Below are positions 20,361-31,988 of a stretch of DNA of 64,000 bases, piece after piece. The stretch comes from Membranipora membranacea. Taxonomy: Eukaryota > Bryozoa > Gymnolaemata > Cheilostomatida > Membraniporidae. The stretch spans positions 19,031,387 to 19,095,386 of the forward strand of contig OU612069.1 in assembly GCA_914767715.1 (NCBI GenBank), in the 5' to 3' direction. Within the stretch, counting starts at the first letter, position 1. Each line of letters starts with the position of its first letter. A program made the translations under genes and the position numbers. The notes below the pieces were generated by a model, which was not told the DNA's origin, did not search any database, and saw nothing but the letters and a program-made list of their open reading frames with translations.

Positions 20361-20952
20361 TTTTCAATCATTTATTTTCTTTTAGTTTAATTTCATAATC
20401 AGTATTTAAAAAAAATTTTTTGTATTAATTTGTCATGGTCCTTTTACTACAGCATCGACTCTGGTCTCAAATCACAGTTTATTCCATTCGGAAGGTTTAA
20501 ACACAATCATGACAGCTCATGAGACAACATCTGTCCGAATTTAAAAAGAAAATATTATGTTGTGAAAGGGGAAACAATAGTTTGCCTACTCCATTGAAGA
20601 AAAAAAAAGGTCAGCTCTTTATAGCAGATGGGAACAATAATGATGAGTTGTGAGTTGCAGCATCATATTTCTCACACCACATCCTTAATTGGCGAAAAAT
20701 CAAGACATCAAGACACAAACTAAGACAACAAACCTGGAAAACCTGAAGACAGCATGCAACAGTCTCTAGAATTGAGTGATAAATCCCGACTTAATCAGGT
20801 CGGGAGACTTGATGTTTTTGATGTATTTCGTTGAAGTCGTTGCTTCCACTGTGAAAAAGCAGTTGAGATATATGTGGGTAGTGTAGGCAGACTTATGATC
20901 TGGATTTGTCGGTTGCAATATATCAGTGGATGTGATGTTGTGAGCTCATTTC

Positions 20953-21550
20953 ACTCCAAGAGAAAGCTGACCTGATGCAAGAAAATTCTCAAAACATTGA
21001 ATAAATCTCTTTGAGTTTGTTTATTCAAGAGCCAGCATGAAGAGAACTGATTGAAACAGACGTGCCAGAAGTGGACAGCAGAGGATATCTCTGGTACAAA
21101 CCAAAATGTACCAGCGAATTGTGACGATTTCTTGGTCATTGGAGCAAACTTAGTTAGGTTTATACACAAACAGTGGCAAACATCAAAACTTGAAGTGTAC
21201 TCGAAAGATAACCCGACTCAACAACACCAAGTCGGTAATCTCTCATGCGACCATGAAGAGGCTGACACACAGATGTTTCGCCATGTGCGCTATGTCATGG
21301 AGACTATTGGTCCTGCTGTCACGGTCAAAAGTCAGGAGAGATGGGTTTGTGATTGCACAAGCCCTTGTCTCTGCCAAGTGTTAATTTTCTTCACTAGAAA
21401 AAATAAGCACTTGATGAGGTATATACACATAGGTGTAGCCTCCAAGCTATTCTCTCCACATTATAGCTCTAGTTTGGTCAGGTGCAACCTGCTACCGGAT
21501 GTGACAGAGTATGCTAGTTTTACTTCAAGAGAAAGCTGACCTGATACAAG
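20953..21550 (+). pseudogene. Fragment of a CDHEEADT-type (PIN-like) transposon-associated protein
   Basis: The frame from 21051 contains LSCDHEEADTQMFRHVRY followed by a short beta strand ending VKSQ. Many invertebrate transposon-associated proteins carry EEADTR..LHA.HA followed by VIRSPDTDV..LA and TG...RYI.I. Pieces of the second part appear here in alternating frames: GFVIAQALVSAK in one, RKNKHLMRYIHIGVASKLF in another, so at least two indels separate them. The conserved acidic residues hint at a nuclease-type fold, by recollection only. Direct repeats of 29 bp (20953-20981 and 21522-21550, two mismatches) flank the segment. Confidence 0.4.
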
Positions 21551-22354
21551 CTATATCCAACAAGCTAATCAAACAGACACAGATGACAAATATCTTTAGT
21601 TTTAGTTGATTTAAAATGCTGACGACAACTCTTTGGTTCTCATTGCTATTGACTGTGTGAATTGGTGGAGGACTGTATGACCCTGCTTCTAACAGAGATC
21701 TGGAACAAATATTGCTGATCACTATAACAACTTTTCGTTACGTCCCAGTCTGGTAAGTGCCTCGGCATCATGATTATTCCGTAACAACTACCAGAGATTT
21801 GTTGTGTGTACCATCTGTGTATACCATGTGATTAGTAAAACATCACTGCTCTTCTTGCATCATAGATAACATGTCAGTAACCAGACATATTAAGACTATC
21901 AGCATCAATTCTTCTGTCTCTGTAGCCAGTGCTCCTAGGCTGCTGCTCTTCTTCATGATTCAGGTAGTTTTTTTACAGTGAGTGATAGACTTCTTGCCTG
22001 TTGAGCCTGCCAGCAACAACCTTACCTGCTGAAAGCCCAGCCAGCCAAGACGAGCCAGTTACTGTTCCCTCATCAGCAAAACATAAGCCTTTATTTTAAC
22101 CAAAATGCTTGAATCCGAAGAATTTAAAACAAACAGTTGAATTTTTGATAATTTGTTGGCCTTGATACAATTATCATTAGACAAGAGGGCAGCTATCCTA
22201 TATTTATGTATACATATATATAGAGTCTTTGCTATTTCTCTCATTATTGAAACACTACACTACAGCTACACTACAGCTAGCCAAATTTTTGTGATAGCTT
22301 ACGTTAAGTCACCGCCGAACTAGCTTAACTTAAAACTCTAGCTAACATTTACTC
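21551..22354. other. Stretch with no recognised gene
   Basis: AT-rich with short frames only. No repeat or motif stood out. Confidence 0.3.
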
Positions 22355-22480
22355 CTCTAGGGCATGGGTGGGCATCCTTTATTTAAATTATGCAGCATTT
22401 TACGCACTGTGCGGTATGTGGAAAGAAACATCAGCTCAACAGAACTACTGGTTTAATCTCTGAAGTTTTATAGCTTCCGA
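22355..22480 (+). repeat. hAT-like repeat, copy 1
   Basis: Starts gggcatgggtgggcatcctt, similar to hAT termini (GGGTGGGCAA type). The same sequence, including a downstream cagctcaacagaactactgg-like block, recurs at about 39350-39600 and in part at 44095-44207. Confidence 0.4.
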
Positions 22481-22481
22481 A

Positions 22482-22655
22482 ATGAGGCAGATCCCGCCAG
22501 GTTACGAAAAAGACAATTTGAAACTGAAAATCCAGCAAGTGATATTTGAAACAAAATATCAATCACAAACAACCTCCGCAATAACAACAACTCCGAGAGC
22601 GAAAATTGAGCCTGACACGCCATTTAACTATTCAGAGTACATGGGTCAAATGTGA
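22482..22655 (+). CDS. Short ORF, 57 residues, possible exon
   Basis: ATG to TGA, beginning MRQIPPGYEKDNLKLKI and continuing with IQQVIFETKY, a helix with mixed charge, then a Thr/Pro/Lys-rich tail. A gtgagc donor overlaps the last codons, so it may be a first coding exon instead. The helix recalls the C-terminal helices of MADF/trihelix-type proteins. No partner exon was found. Low confidence. Confidence 0.3.
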   Translation: MRQIPPGYEKDNLKLKIQQVIFETKYQSQTTSAITTTPRAKIEPDTPFNYSEYMGQM

Positions 22656-22706
22656 GCAGCAATCATACTCTTACCACATCATGTTATAATATTCTGTCTT
22701 ATGCTC

Positions 22707-22710
<4 letters not shown>

Positions 22711-22745
<35 letters not shown>
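22711..22745. repeat. (AT)n microsatellite
   Basis: About 17 perfect AT dinucleotides. Confidence 0.95.
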
Positions 22746-22746
<1 letters not shown>

Positions 22747-23875
22747 CACACATACAAAAATAGATTATTATATTAACATTTCAAAGATAATTAATTTTTA
22801 ATTTAAATCATAATAAATGTGATGAAAAATTAGAGTTCTGCTATTCTTGTTGTACATTTTAGTAAGATGTATAGATGGAAAGTAGCTTGCAAAGATATAT
22901 GAAAAATAACTTGAAAAGATAGATGATAAAATATTCTGTGCCAATATTATGGTTTAATTTCATGGCAGGGTTGGCCGCTTTCTGGCCAGCATTTCCTGCT
23001 GCCATTGCACAGTCCCATGCCCATTCAAATATTCAACAAAAACGTTTCTAACTGCACTCGCAGTAGCCTCCCAATTTCGCTGTTGTGTGGCCTCAGCCTG
23101 CGGAAGACCAGATTGTTTAGGCTACTCCAAATTAATATCTTGAGATATAAGACAGTAGGCAAATTTGTAGGTGTTTTTTCACTTTTATATCTTTAGCCCT
23201 ATAAAACAGCTCGAGTTAAAATGTTTATTATCTATATAACATGAACACAAATGGAGGAAAAATCCATTTCAATTTCTCTCTCTCTCCCTTGCTCCCCTCT
23301 CCCTCCCTCACTCTCTCTCTGATCTAAGGAGATCACAAATACATACATATAACCAGTATAAATTCTGAAGCTGAAAAAACATCCTAGAGATCAATGTGTG
23401 CTAGGTCAACTAACTCCAAATGAAATCCAACTTAGTAGAGCAACTTTTATTTCCATGTTTTATTTTTTTCTCTTCATCCATATTGAGTCACCATAGGTAA
23501 AGAAATTATATATCATGCATAACATGTTCATACATAAAGGGAATTGACAGGCGTTTAGGGGTATTATACTTTATATTTTATTTGGTAAATTGACCAGGAG
23601 GTAAAATATTTTATATATTTCCAACTGGCATCTGGCGTTATTTTAATTTTATTAGGGCTCTGACAAGCTGGCGGGCGGATTTAGATCAAGGTTATAATTT
23701 GGAGTGGCGGCCGTAGTCTGGTCCTCCAAAATCAGATTTGTTTGTTATTGATTTCTGATTTGACAAAACACACAGCATCAGTGTTTTGTCTATAAACTTG
23801 GTGTTGAATACCTAATACACAATATTCAAAGTTATTGATAATGACTTTGAACCCATATGTATGATTGTATTGCAG
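22746..23875. other. Stretch with no recognised gene
   Basis: AT-rich. A CT-rich microsatellite-like tract lies at about 23270-23320. Missing 5' exons of the next gene may lie here, but none was recognised. Confidence 0.3.
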
Positions 23876-24885
23876 AATCACCACTTGATGGAGAGGTACG
23901 GAAGGTCATGTGGGAGAAGACCTTTGTCGATGCTATCAATATGGCCAGTCAAGAAGCCACCAGCGAGCTCGAGGGTTTCCACAGCCAAGTAAACCGTAAT
24001 GCTCCTAAGTTGGAGGGTCTCTCCTATTCCGGTATGCTGTCAAGGTAAGAAAATTAAAAAAAATTTGAGTTTGTTTGCACTATATCACATGATTGACAGT
24101 ATTTTATGTTTCATTTGTGTGTTGTTTATGCTATTAATTCAGTAAGTCAGCAAAACAGTATGACATAATCATAGCTCGGCCTGATACTCCGAAGATGGCG
24201 GCTGTCCCGCTAAACACCCCTGAAAAGCACCAATATAATCTGATAAGCTAGATTATCAGACATCAGCTAATTTTGACTTTAGTAATGCAATGCATTCTTT
24301 TGTAATAATAGAACACAAATCACAATCCTCCATCACAACGAGAATTGCCAGCGACCCATCAAACTGGCCAAGGATGGTACACCATTAAGACGGATACAGA
24401 GGTCGAAGGCCACCAAGCTGATACCAACCATTCAACACATCCGTGCTGACCCAACATTTAGTAAGTCTTATGTAAAGCTCCTAGATCAAAGTGCATTGAT
24501 GAAGACATGACAAAGTTTTCCAAGATGCTGAAAGCTATAAAGAACTTATTTTCCCATGAGCACTGAAACTATAATCTAGATTTTTTGGGAGTAACTGCTT
24601 ACAAAAGTTACAAACCAAAAGCCACCAAAACCTACCAAAGCCAAAGCCAAACCTACCATAGCTAAACCAATTACAAGATCCACAGTTCCTCAGGAATTAT
24701 CTCCCATAGCTTCAACCTCAGGACCAGTAACAAGGAAGAGGAAAGGTCAGTTAGAAGCTTTGAAAAGGAGCACAGATGAGAGCGAGACTGATTGTGGGAC
24801 TGGTCGCAAGGTCGTTGTCACTAAAAAGACAAGGAAAGGAAAGGCCCCTGTGAAGGGCAAAGCCCTAACAAAGAAATCTGATTAA
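23876..24885 (+). CDS. Transposon-type gene, undamaged three-exon 3' end
   Basis: Exons 23876-24044, 24312-24460 and 24608-24885 join in frame (entering phase 1, then phases 2 and 1) with no stop. Exon 1 has SELEGFHSQVNRNAPK and YSGMLSR, exon 2 has LHHNENCQRPIK with LAKDGTPLRR, and exon 3 is a Lys/Pro-rich basic tail (PPKPTKAKAKP, TRKRKG, KKTRKGKAP) ending KKSD. LE-FHS..APK, Y-GM..R and HNEN in this order occur in a large family of uncharacterised invertebrate proteins that I associate with transposons. The tail looks like nuclear localisation or DNA-binding sequence. The N-terminal part is missing or unrecognised. Exon 1 shares its LE-FH motif with the exon at 17781-17944. Confidence 0.65.
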
Positions 24886-25805
24886 GTATCAATAAGCCTT
24901 ATGTGAGTTGTCCCCCTTATTTATTGGATTCATGCTGTGTGCGCAGCTGGAGGTACATCCGGGGTTTGAGCACTGTGGGAGATTATCATAAATTTATCAC
25001 GTTTTCATTTCTAGTCTTTATATTTAGTTCTATTCGTGTCAAGTGTAGCATATAATCACCTGTTGGTGAGCAGTAATCATACCCAGCACTTCAATATGTT
25101 AAGTATTTCAATGATTTATCTTAATTAGGATAACTAATCCATGCAAAAGTGTAACATACAAGGTCACGAAAGTTTATAAATCCTAGTAATGTAAATTAAA
25201 AAGTAATTTTTCTTCTAACTACCTGTCGTTAGTAGCTTTGATAGTTGTTGGTCTATACAATGAATGAGCTTGGGTCACACTCCCTGGTCTATTACAGGAA
25301 CATCAATCAGTATTGTTTATCCTCAATGACTAGACCTAGAGGGTGACATTGATTGAGTGAGAGCTGACATCAGTGACGTCAGATATTATCATCAAGATTA
25401 TGGTCATGTTCTTCATTGTAATGTAAAACTGAAAGGTCAGAAGCACCAAACATTGCTGTGTAGAAGAAGAAAAAGAACTCTAAACCCACAACACAATGAC
25501 CAACAACAAGTTTCAGTGATGATAATCCCAAGCTCATTGCTTGGACCTTCCTACCCTTGGCCTCAGTCACATCATACTGTAACATGTTGCCCAAGATACA
25601 TAAAGCTGTGATTTGATGGTTATGTTGCCCTTGTCTGACACTAGACCTTGATTGAGTGAGACCTGATATATCAGATATCATCATGATCATTGTCATTGCA
25701 TTGAAGTTTTAAGCCCCTTTAAGCAATTTATAGAGCCTTAAACTGTGCTAGAAGGGTTAACAGATCTAGATGTCTTATCGTTTTAACTTTCTATCATTAC
25801 AGAAC
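24886..25805. other. Stretch with no recognised gene
   Basis: Two related segments of about 60 bp (near 25347-25410 and 25646-25700, sharing ttgattgagtgaga and tcagatatYatcat blocks) form an imperfect direct repeat. A CTTTCTATCATTACAG acceptor leads into the next gene. Confidence 0.4.
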
Positions 25806-28075
25806 ATGGACTTCACGAAGATAACTGTAACTCAGCTGCGACGATATCTCTTAGAACACAAGGTAAAACCTATCACAGGGCTGAAAGCAGCATTGATCAA
25901 GCGCTGCCAACGCCATCAAACCAACTGCAAGTGCAGACTGAGCGATACAACGGAGCCTGAGATATCAAGTAACACTGACGAATATATCAATGATATCATA
26001 AAAACTATACGCTGGTCAGCATCCCTCAAAGACTTCCCTGCACTCAACCATTCTTGTATACACGCTTTCACAGCATCCGACAAGCACATCAAGCAGGGCT
26101 ACAATCTGTTTCAGTGCGAGAAAGTCGAAAATATGCTAGTAGGCATGTCCGACTCTGACTATTATTGTAAGGGCCGTGTATCCCCTAGTATGAAAAAAGA
26201 CAGGTATACCGTGCTTGTGAAGATAAGAAGCTCAGCAGTAGCAATGAGTGACTGTACATGTCCTGCCGGTAAAGGGCGTTGTAAACATGCTGTTGCCCTC
26301 TTATACGCTCTAGTCCACCATATCATGGCTGGCAGTGATGAAATTCCTGAGTCTCTAGCATACACATCACAACCAAGGCAGCGGGGTCGAGTCAGTGCCA
26401 GACCTGTGGTAGCTGATATCGCTAACTTTGCAGAACTTGCTCCCAGGACTGTATGTCACGATCCAGACAACCCTTCTTGTGCTGACACTCAACGTGAGCG
26501 AGCTACAAATCAGTTGCGGTATTTCAGTCTACCACAAAATACTGCCGGAGAATTACACATAACCCGTATCAGTACTCTAGTCAAGAACCATCCATTCTGG
26601 GAGTCACTGATATCAGAGAAAGATGTACCTAACAGTTCTAGCGCTGTCCAATTAACAAAGAAGCAGAAAAACAGGTAAACCAACTTTTCAACCTTATTAC
26701 CCACAAAAAATAACGCATGTGATCTACCGGCTTAAATAGATCAGATTGTTAGATGTAGCGCTGAAAAATAACCGTGTTTTACCAGCCTATCTCTAAATAT
26801 TCTCATCTACATTTTAGTACCCTACCCGAGCAGCCTGTTACCTTGGAGATGGACTTACTGACAACTGATATAGTACAGGATATTACGGATTGTCCTGCAG
26901 ATTTTGAGGAGAACGTGGTCAGCTCTGCTTACGGTACCATTGCTAAAGCTGAACCTGATTATACAAGGTAATTGTCCTACCCATAATTGCCTGGTGGAAC
27001 AATCTCTCGCTGCTGTTTTTATTGTGCAGAATACTGTTGATTGTGATCATCAACTAGCCAACCGATGTTGCTCTCACAGCTTAATGACTGTGAGTTAGTG
27101 TACTGAATCAGTGATCCATTGTGAATTGATATTCAACAGTCTCAATGACCCTGGTGTGTTTCAATTGCCAACCATTAATATGCTAGTTTTTATTTTCAGC
27201 TTCTTTGATGTTTCGATGGAGTTGTCCGATGAAGAAACCAGCATAAATACAGATAGGCAGCCTATGATGGAGCTAGACCCAAATCTACTAAATGCTGTCA
27301 CACCTAGTTCCAAAACTCCTCCTTATAACACGGATTATCAGAAGTATGACTTATAAATAAACCTATTTTAAACGATTAACAACTAAGTCAGAAAATGTAA
27401 TTATACAATATGCGATGATAAATTCCCATGACAGTGATTTATATTCCAATGCAGTTATCCAGGGGTCCTTCAGTTGGAATGAGCAACGCTTCATAAAGCA
27501 CATTATCACTATCACTAGGTTCCAAATCATTGCTCGTTAGGTTTTATAATAAGACAAACTTGTTGCAAATCATTCTCTTAAAATTTTTATTATACTATAT
27601 GGTCATTGCAAGGTCTGAACGAAAATAAGTTACTGTTTTAGTATCAGAAAAGCAGTAGAGAGAAGGACAAGAGGGCAAGGTGAAAACAACAGCTGGATGG
27701 AGGAGAGGAAAGGTAGGATAACTGCTTCCATGATTGGGAAGGTCTATAGAAGAAGAGACTCGACAAACCCTAGTAAACTATTTGACCAGATCAGACCCTT
27801 ACATGTTGATTGACATTATAAGAGAAAAAAAGGCCAAATGGTTTCTCGTTATGGATGGCAACTCAGTTAGATTGAATAAAAACCATGCCTACTACTTTCA
27901 GTGTCAGATTCAGATGGCGTGTTTAGAGGTAGACCAGTGTGTTTTTTTTGTGTATCTATGTACTAGTGATGGTCTGTATCTAGATAGCCATTCTGAAATT
28001 GTGTACAAAGACCCTGTACTACTGGCTCAACTAGTCGGCAAGGCCAAACGCTTCTTTGATGATTTTTTAACATAA
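25806..28075 (+). pseudogene. SAP-SWIM-YqaJ gene with the nuclease core deleted
   Basis: Exons 25806-26674, 26818-26967, 27200-27343 and 27642-28075, all joining in phase 2. Residues 5-45 resemble a SAP DNA-binding motif (VTQLRRYLLEHKV, TGLKAALIKRC). After DKHIKQGYNLF comes a SWIM zinc finger, CTCPAGKGRCKHA (CxCx6CxH). Exon 4 starts the YqaJ-type exonuclease: ENNSWMEERKGRITASMIGKV. The frame then reaches a TGA after LHVD, and the C-terminal part (LNKNHAYYFQCQIQM through FFDDFLT) continues in another frame. About 90 residues normally between these, including the acidic and LEIK-type catalytic segment, are missing. YqaJ nucleases act in phage recombination; metazoan SAP/SWIM/YqaJ proteins are uncharacterised. 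This copy cannot be an active nuclease. ATG at 25806 was chosen because it follows the acceptor by three bases. Confidence 0.8.
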
Positions 28076-28609
28076 CTATTTGTATTTAAATCTACCTCAT
28101 CATTTTACAAACCACATCAACAATACCATCAACGTTTATTTGTCAAATCAAAGTTTTTTTACAACAGCCAGAATTACTCAAATCGTATTACATATTTCAC
28201 CATATCAATGCAATCATTCAGAGATGCAATCTCAAATCTCTGTGTTCTCCTGCCATCTTGCATCATATAGATGTGTATTAAAACGTATCGTCACCATTAT
28301 GTCTGTTGTAGGCGTCTCATGACAGTGGTAATGAGTTATTTTGCAAGGTATAGCAACTGGCCACAGGGTGGAGGAGGTGGTCTTCTATAGAATCATACAT
28401 ATAAAATGATGAAAGTGAACTTGGAGAACGACGCGAGGATTAATTTTGATGCTGTCCGCACCGAATACTGAGACCTGAGCAACAAGATGTATTTTAACAA
28501 ATACTCGGAATGCTTACGTGAATGCACTGATGCACAATAAAGGTAATCTTATTTCACGCCTCGTGTTCATACTCAATTTATTATACTCGGGGCCAGAATG
28601 GCGCACTCA
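28076..28609. other. Non-coding stretch with one copy of a short repeat
   Basis: A block reading gtctgttgtaggcgtctcatg at about 28298-28322 recurs near 28640 and 32670, each time as a possible acceptor followed by gcgtctca. Confidence 0.4.
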
Positions 28610-29047
28610 TTTGAAAATATCATTACCATTCCTCTCTGTTGTAGGCGTCTCATGCCAGTGGCTATGACCTGAATATCTTGTTGACGATCCAAGGCCCCAA
28701 AGAGATACAGATCTGGGGCAATAAAACATCTGGTGGACAGAAAAAAATATATGATATGCTGAGAAACTATACAAGAGGGGACCAGTATGTTTTTGGAGAG
28801 GTGGGACATATTGGTGGCATTTGGGCCTTTTAAGTCTAGGAACGAGACATTCGCCAAGGAGATTGCAGAGTCCTTGGACTATATGAATAATAAGTATGAG
28901 GAGGAGATGGTCAAGAGACCAATACGAGCCATTATATTTAAGGCCATATTTGAGATTAATGCGCCATCTGTCTCCAGTCAGCAGACTGTCCCTTTACAGC
29001 AGTCTGCCCTTCAGAACTCTCTAACTCCTCTAGAGATGACTCAATAA
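28610..29047 (+). CDS. Exon-like repeat unit and unassigned ORF
   Basis: After a ctctctgttgtag acceptor the frame reads ASHASGYDLNILLTIQGPKEIQIWG and SGGQKKIYDMLRNYTRG. A second frame, from 28787, gives an 86-residue polar ORF (RNETFAKEIAESLDY, MVKRPIRAII) ending in a Gln/Ser-rich tail with TAA at 29045. The H..GYDL..LL segment is repeated at about 32675 (ASHCSGYDLKILL), and a partial form occurs near 28315. It resembles the H-x-GYD exonuclease motif of some protein-primed DNA polymerases, but the match is too short to call. Function unknown. Confidence 0.3.
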
Positions 29048-29249
29048 AATAACGAAATCATATCCGCATCATTTGTTAAGTTTTTGCACAGCACGTGACT
29101 TTATTTATTAAACCAACCAGCACCTCAATCAAATTTGTTTCTTTTGCCCACTTTTCATTTTATAAGTAATAATCAACCAATGCTACCTCCAGCAAAATAT
29201 CAAGTCACTGTATTTTTAACGTCTAATATCCATTTCATGACTAAGGCTT

Positions 29250-29386
29250 GTTGAGAACTAATTCATTCATATGCTACAATTTGAGGATGGTTGATTTGAG
29301 AATGACCCAAAATTTGTTTTCTTAGCCTACAACAGTGTACTTAGGTGAAAGACCCTCCAAACAGGTGCTTTTTCTGCCGGAATTAA
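29250..29386. repeat. Interspersed repeat, shared with 45762-45888
   Basis: About 130 bp, from actaattcattcatatgcta through gaccctccaaacaggtgctt, recurs at 45762-45888 with around a dozen differences. No terminal repeats were seen. Confidence 0.75.
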
Positions 29387-29439
29387 CCCAAAGCAGGCTC
29401 AATTGACTGTCCAGGACATACACCTCAAGCCCCTCAAAG

Positions 29440-29890
29440 ATTCAGACATGGGGAAAGAAAACATCTGGTGGACAGAAAAAGATATTAGCATAGAAATTTA
29501 ACAAGAGGGCCAACTCGAACCCTGACTACAATGACTGTAAGTTTGACTCATAGCGCAAAACTGCCATATCAATACACCTTTAAGTGAGAGTCAGGCCAAC
29601 AGCCAAGAGTTCGTATTGATCATTAAAACGCTCACTGAGGAACTAAGCTGCAAATCACAAAGGATTAAGGACCTGGAGGATGATTTCAAACAGGTAAAGA
29701 TAGATGATTTCAAATTGTGACAAGCTAAAAACCAACCGTTGACCCTAAACATCAACAGCCAACTATCAAAAATTGTACAGATGCTTTACAATTCAGACAG
29801 ACAGACAAACCCGTCCTTCAATAACAGGGAATTAAACAGGTACACATACGAGAAAAGAAAGGAGGGCAAAAAGGAAAAGCTACACAGCGA
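29440..29890 (+). repeat. Exon-like repeat with a coiled-coil segment, copy 1
   Basis: Matches 32730-33260 over about 450 bp. One conserved frame reads IKTLTEELSCKSQRIKDLED and ends at a possible donor (aacag/gtaaag); the second copy reads VKTHTDALSCKMQRIKDLED. Retention of this heptad-like frame in both copies suggests former coding. Stops occur around it. Confidence 0.5.
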
Positions 29891-30672
29891 GAAATATTGA
29901 GGGAGTGTAATCCTGTGTAAAGACGATACTGGCCTCAGTGTGGGTTTCTCCTTCCCTGTCAGGTCTCTAGCCTCAGGGCTTAATTATCTTATTATGTTAT
30001 TCTTTCTCTTGAATATCGATTACCCAAAGCAGGCTCCAACGCTCTTCCACTTTCTATCAAACCTGCATGGCCTCAAGGTCCCTGTCAGCAGCATGACAGA
30101 TCTCCAAATGCTTCTCAAATAGATTGTTCACATGTATATACTGAATATTTTTATCAGACTTTTAAATCTGGATATTGCTTCATATTTTAGCCCCATTTGT
30201 GATTATCAATTTCCACATTAATTTTTTTCTGTGACAAATTACAATCTCTCACCCTTCATTTTATCGTTCTTGTAAACATACTCTAATGGGTGAATGTCCT
30301 ACCAATACTGCATTGCTGTTTTTGTTGGACTTGTTGCTGTTCAATATTTTGTTCAGTTTATGAATACATATGTTTTCTTTCAGATGAAGAACCTACTCGA
30401 CTTCAAAGACCTTGATCAGGCAGTGACTGATGCAGCCACATTCACACTCTCAGTCTGTCACACTCCAACTTCAAAATGCTGCCGAAGGGGAACAAGGAAC
30501 ACAAGCTGAGGAAGAAAAAGATCTTTGTTCAATCCATTGTTGAAGTACAATTCTCAGCAAGGTGAGTGTCACCATACTAACTGCATGTTTGGTTCTGAAA
30601 GATGCTAATAAATTTCTAGTCTTTTGTATTTTTATACTTTTATTCTCACTTTACAATACGTATACGATAGTA
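29891..30672. other. Unclassified stretch with a possible exon
   Basis: An interval at about 30384-30560 is bounded by ttctttcag and a gtgagtg donor, but no frame gives a known motif. A short frame at 29940-30122 is hydrophobic. Nothing firm. Confidence 0.25.
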
Positions 30673-30790
30673 CCTTTTGATACTGCAAGTAAATAAATTG
30701 TTTTACAGCGACCAGATTACATAAAGATGTAGAGGACATTTTCCTGAATGACAAACTGCTGAATGCAACTGAGATGTCAAGCAAGGTTAT
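30673..30790 (+). repeat. Second copy of the LE-FH gene exon start
   Basis: Intron end and exon start are nearly identical to 17746-17866: ccttttgatactgcaagtaa, a ttttacag acceptor, then RLHKDVEDIFLNDKLLNA. Similarity stops before the LE-FH motif. A partial duplicate of the Mutator-linked exon. Confidence 0.7.
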
Positions 30791-31634
30791 GAGCCTACTT
30801 GTATTTAACCCGCCTTCTTAAAGGAAGGAAACTTCTCTGTAGGTATTTCCTGATGTGTCCATCCAACAGATGGATATTGTGATGGTGGTACCCGGCAAGT
30901 ATTTGTGGGACTAAAAAAAGTCGGAAGCAATCCGCAAACAACTGTAGATCACACTTGCAACCAGAGCCAGACAGAAAGCAGTTCCTCTGACGATGGAAAT
31001 GTTAAAGTCAAGTTGTAAATCTAAGCGGGGGTGCTATGGTGGTCCAAAGTATCAAGTGTAAAGAAATTCTATCGGAGAAAAAAACACACAAAAACAGGAG
31101 CCAACAAATGGGTTACGTCTAAGTAGTGAATGGATTGTATACAGTAATTTATACCGTTGAAATTTCAGACAAAAGTAATCCCAATACCCACATACTCATA
31201 TGTACCAAACACCGAAAATATTTGAATTCCATACAGGGGAATGTTATTTGACCATCCACATAAAAAACTCATCCCAAGCTACTCTCTATTCCAGCCTTTT
31301 GTTTTGAGAACATTCAAATTATTCTAAGGAGATTTTACTATCATCTTCCATCGACCCAGTGTTTACATACATACAATAAGCAATCATTCATAAGAATTAT
31401 TTTGTTATTGAAAAATTGTAACTTGTAGTCGGCTACCCACTTGCAAAGAAGCGATGGCTTACAGTTCCCCAACAATTACCTAAAGCCGTCGCTCTGGTCT
31501 GAGAACTGCAACTGTTGAATTAATTTTTATGTAGCTTTTTCTATCACGTAAAGGACTCGGAGATATTACAAATGTCAGTCAGCCGACGGCAGCAACACCT
31601 CCTCCGCCACAGAAAGCTGAAACAGCTTTGGTGA
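30791..31634. other. Stretch with no recognised gene
   Basis: AT-rich, short frames only. Confidence 0.3.
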
Positions 31635-31865
31635 ATGACAGTGACTGCTCAAACCCTGCTCCCAGCGACGGAGACACCGATCACGGTGAGGGAGAGGGCA
31701 TTTATTTATTTGTTAGTAGAGCAAGGCTGGACTGGATTTGAGATAATGCAGTATGACACAAACATGAGCACTATTGAGCGCCAGATCTCCTTTTTAAACT
31801 TGGATAGAAGAATTTATATTTTGCTGAGATCCATTGATCCTACTTTGAGGCTATTTTATCCATGA
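31635..31865 (+). CDS. Possible N-terminal helix-turn-helix of the integrase-type gene
   Basis: The ORF encodes VRERAFIYLLVEQGWTGFEI and STIERQISFLNLDRR. In invertebrate proteins with the rve-type core found at 33701, the N-terminus often has Y...G....EI, a gap, then T+.R.L..L.L.RR, a helix-turn-helix-like arrangement that would bind DNA. The start codon is a GTG in the sequence, so this is probably an exon, not an ORF start. About 1.8 kb separates it from the catalytic part, with a repeat between. Link to that gene is an inference. Confidence 0.35.
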   Translation: MTVTAQTLLPATETPITVRERAFIYLLVEQGWTGFEIMQYDTNMSTIERQISFLNLDRRIYILLRSIDPTLRLFYP

Positions 31866-31988
31866 TGTAGAGTAGTGAAGTAGTGAGACTTGGGGTTTGT
31901 GTAGAGAAACTATGCTAAGCTTTTCAATTATTCATGTCACCCTTATCGAACTATGCATGTGTGAATTGTCCAAATTCAGAAAGTGGTG

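Noticed and set aside
28298-28322. Third full copy of the gcgtctcat unit
   Set aside because: Only about 25-30 bp match at this site, with no continuation of the coding-like frame.
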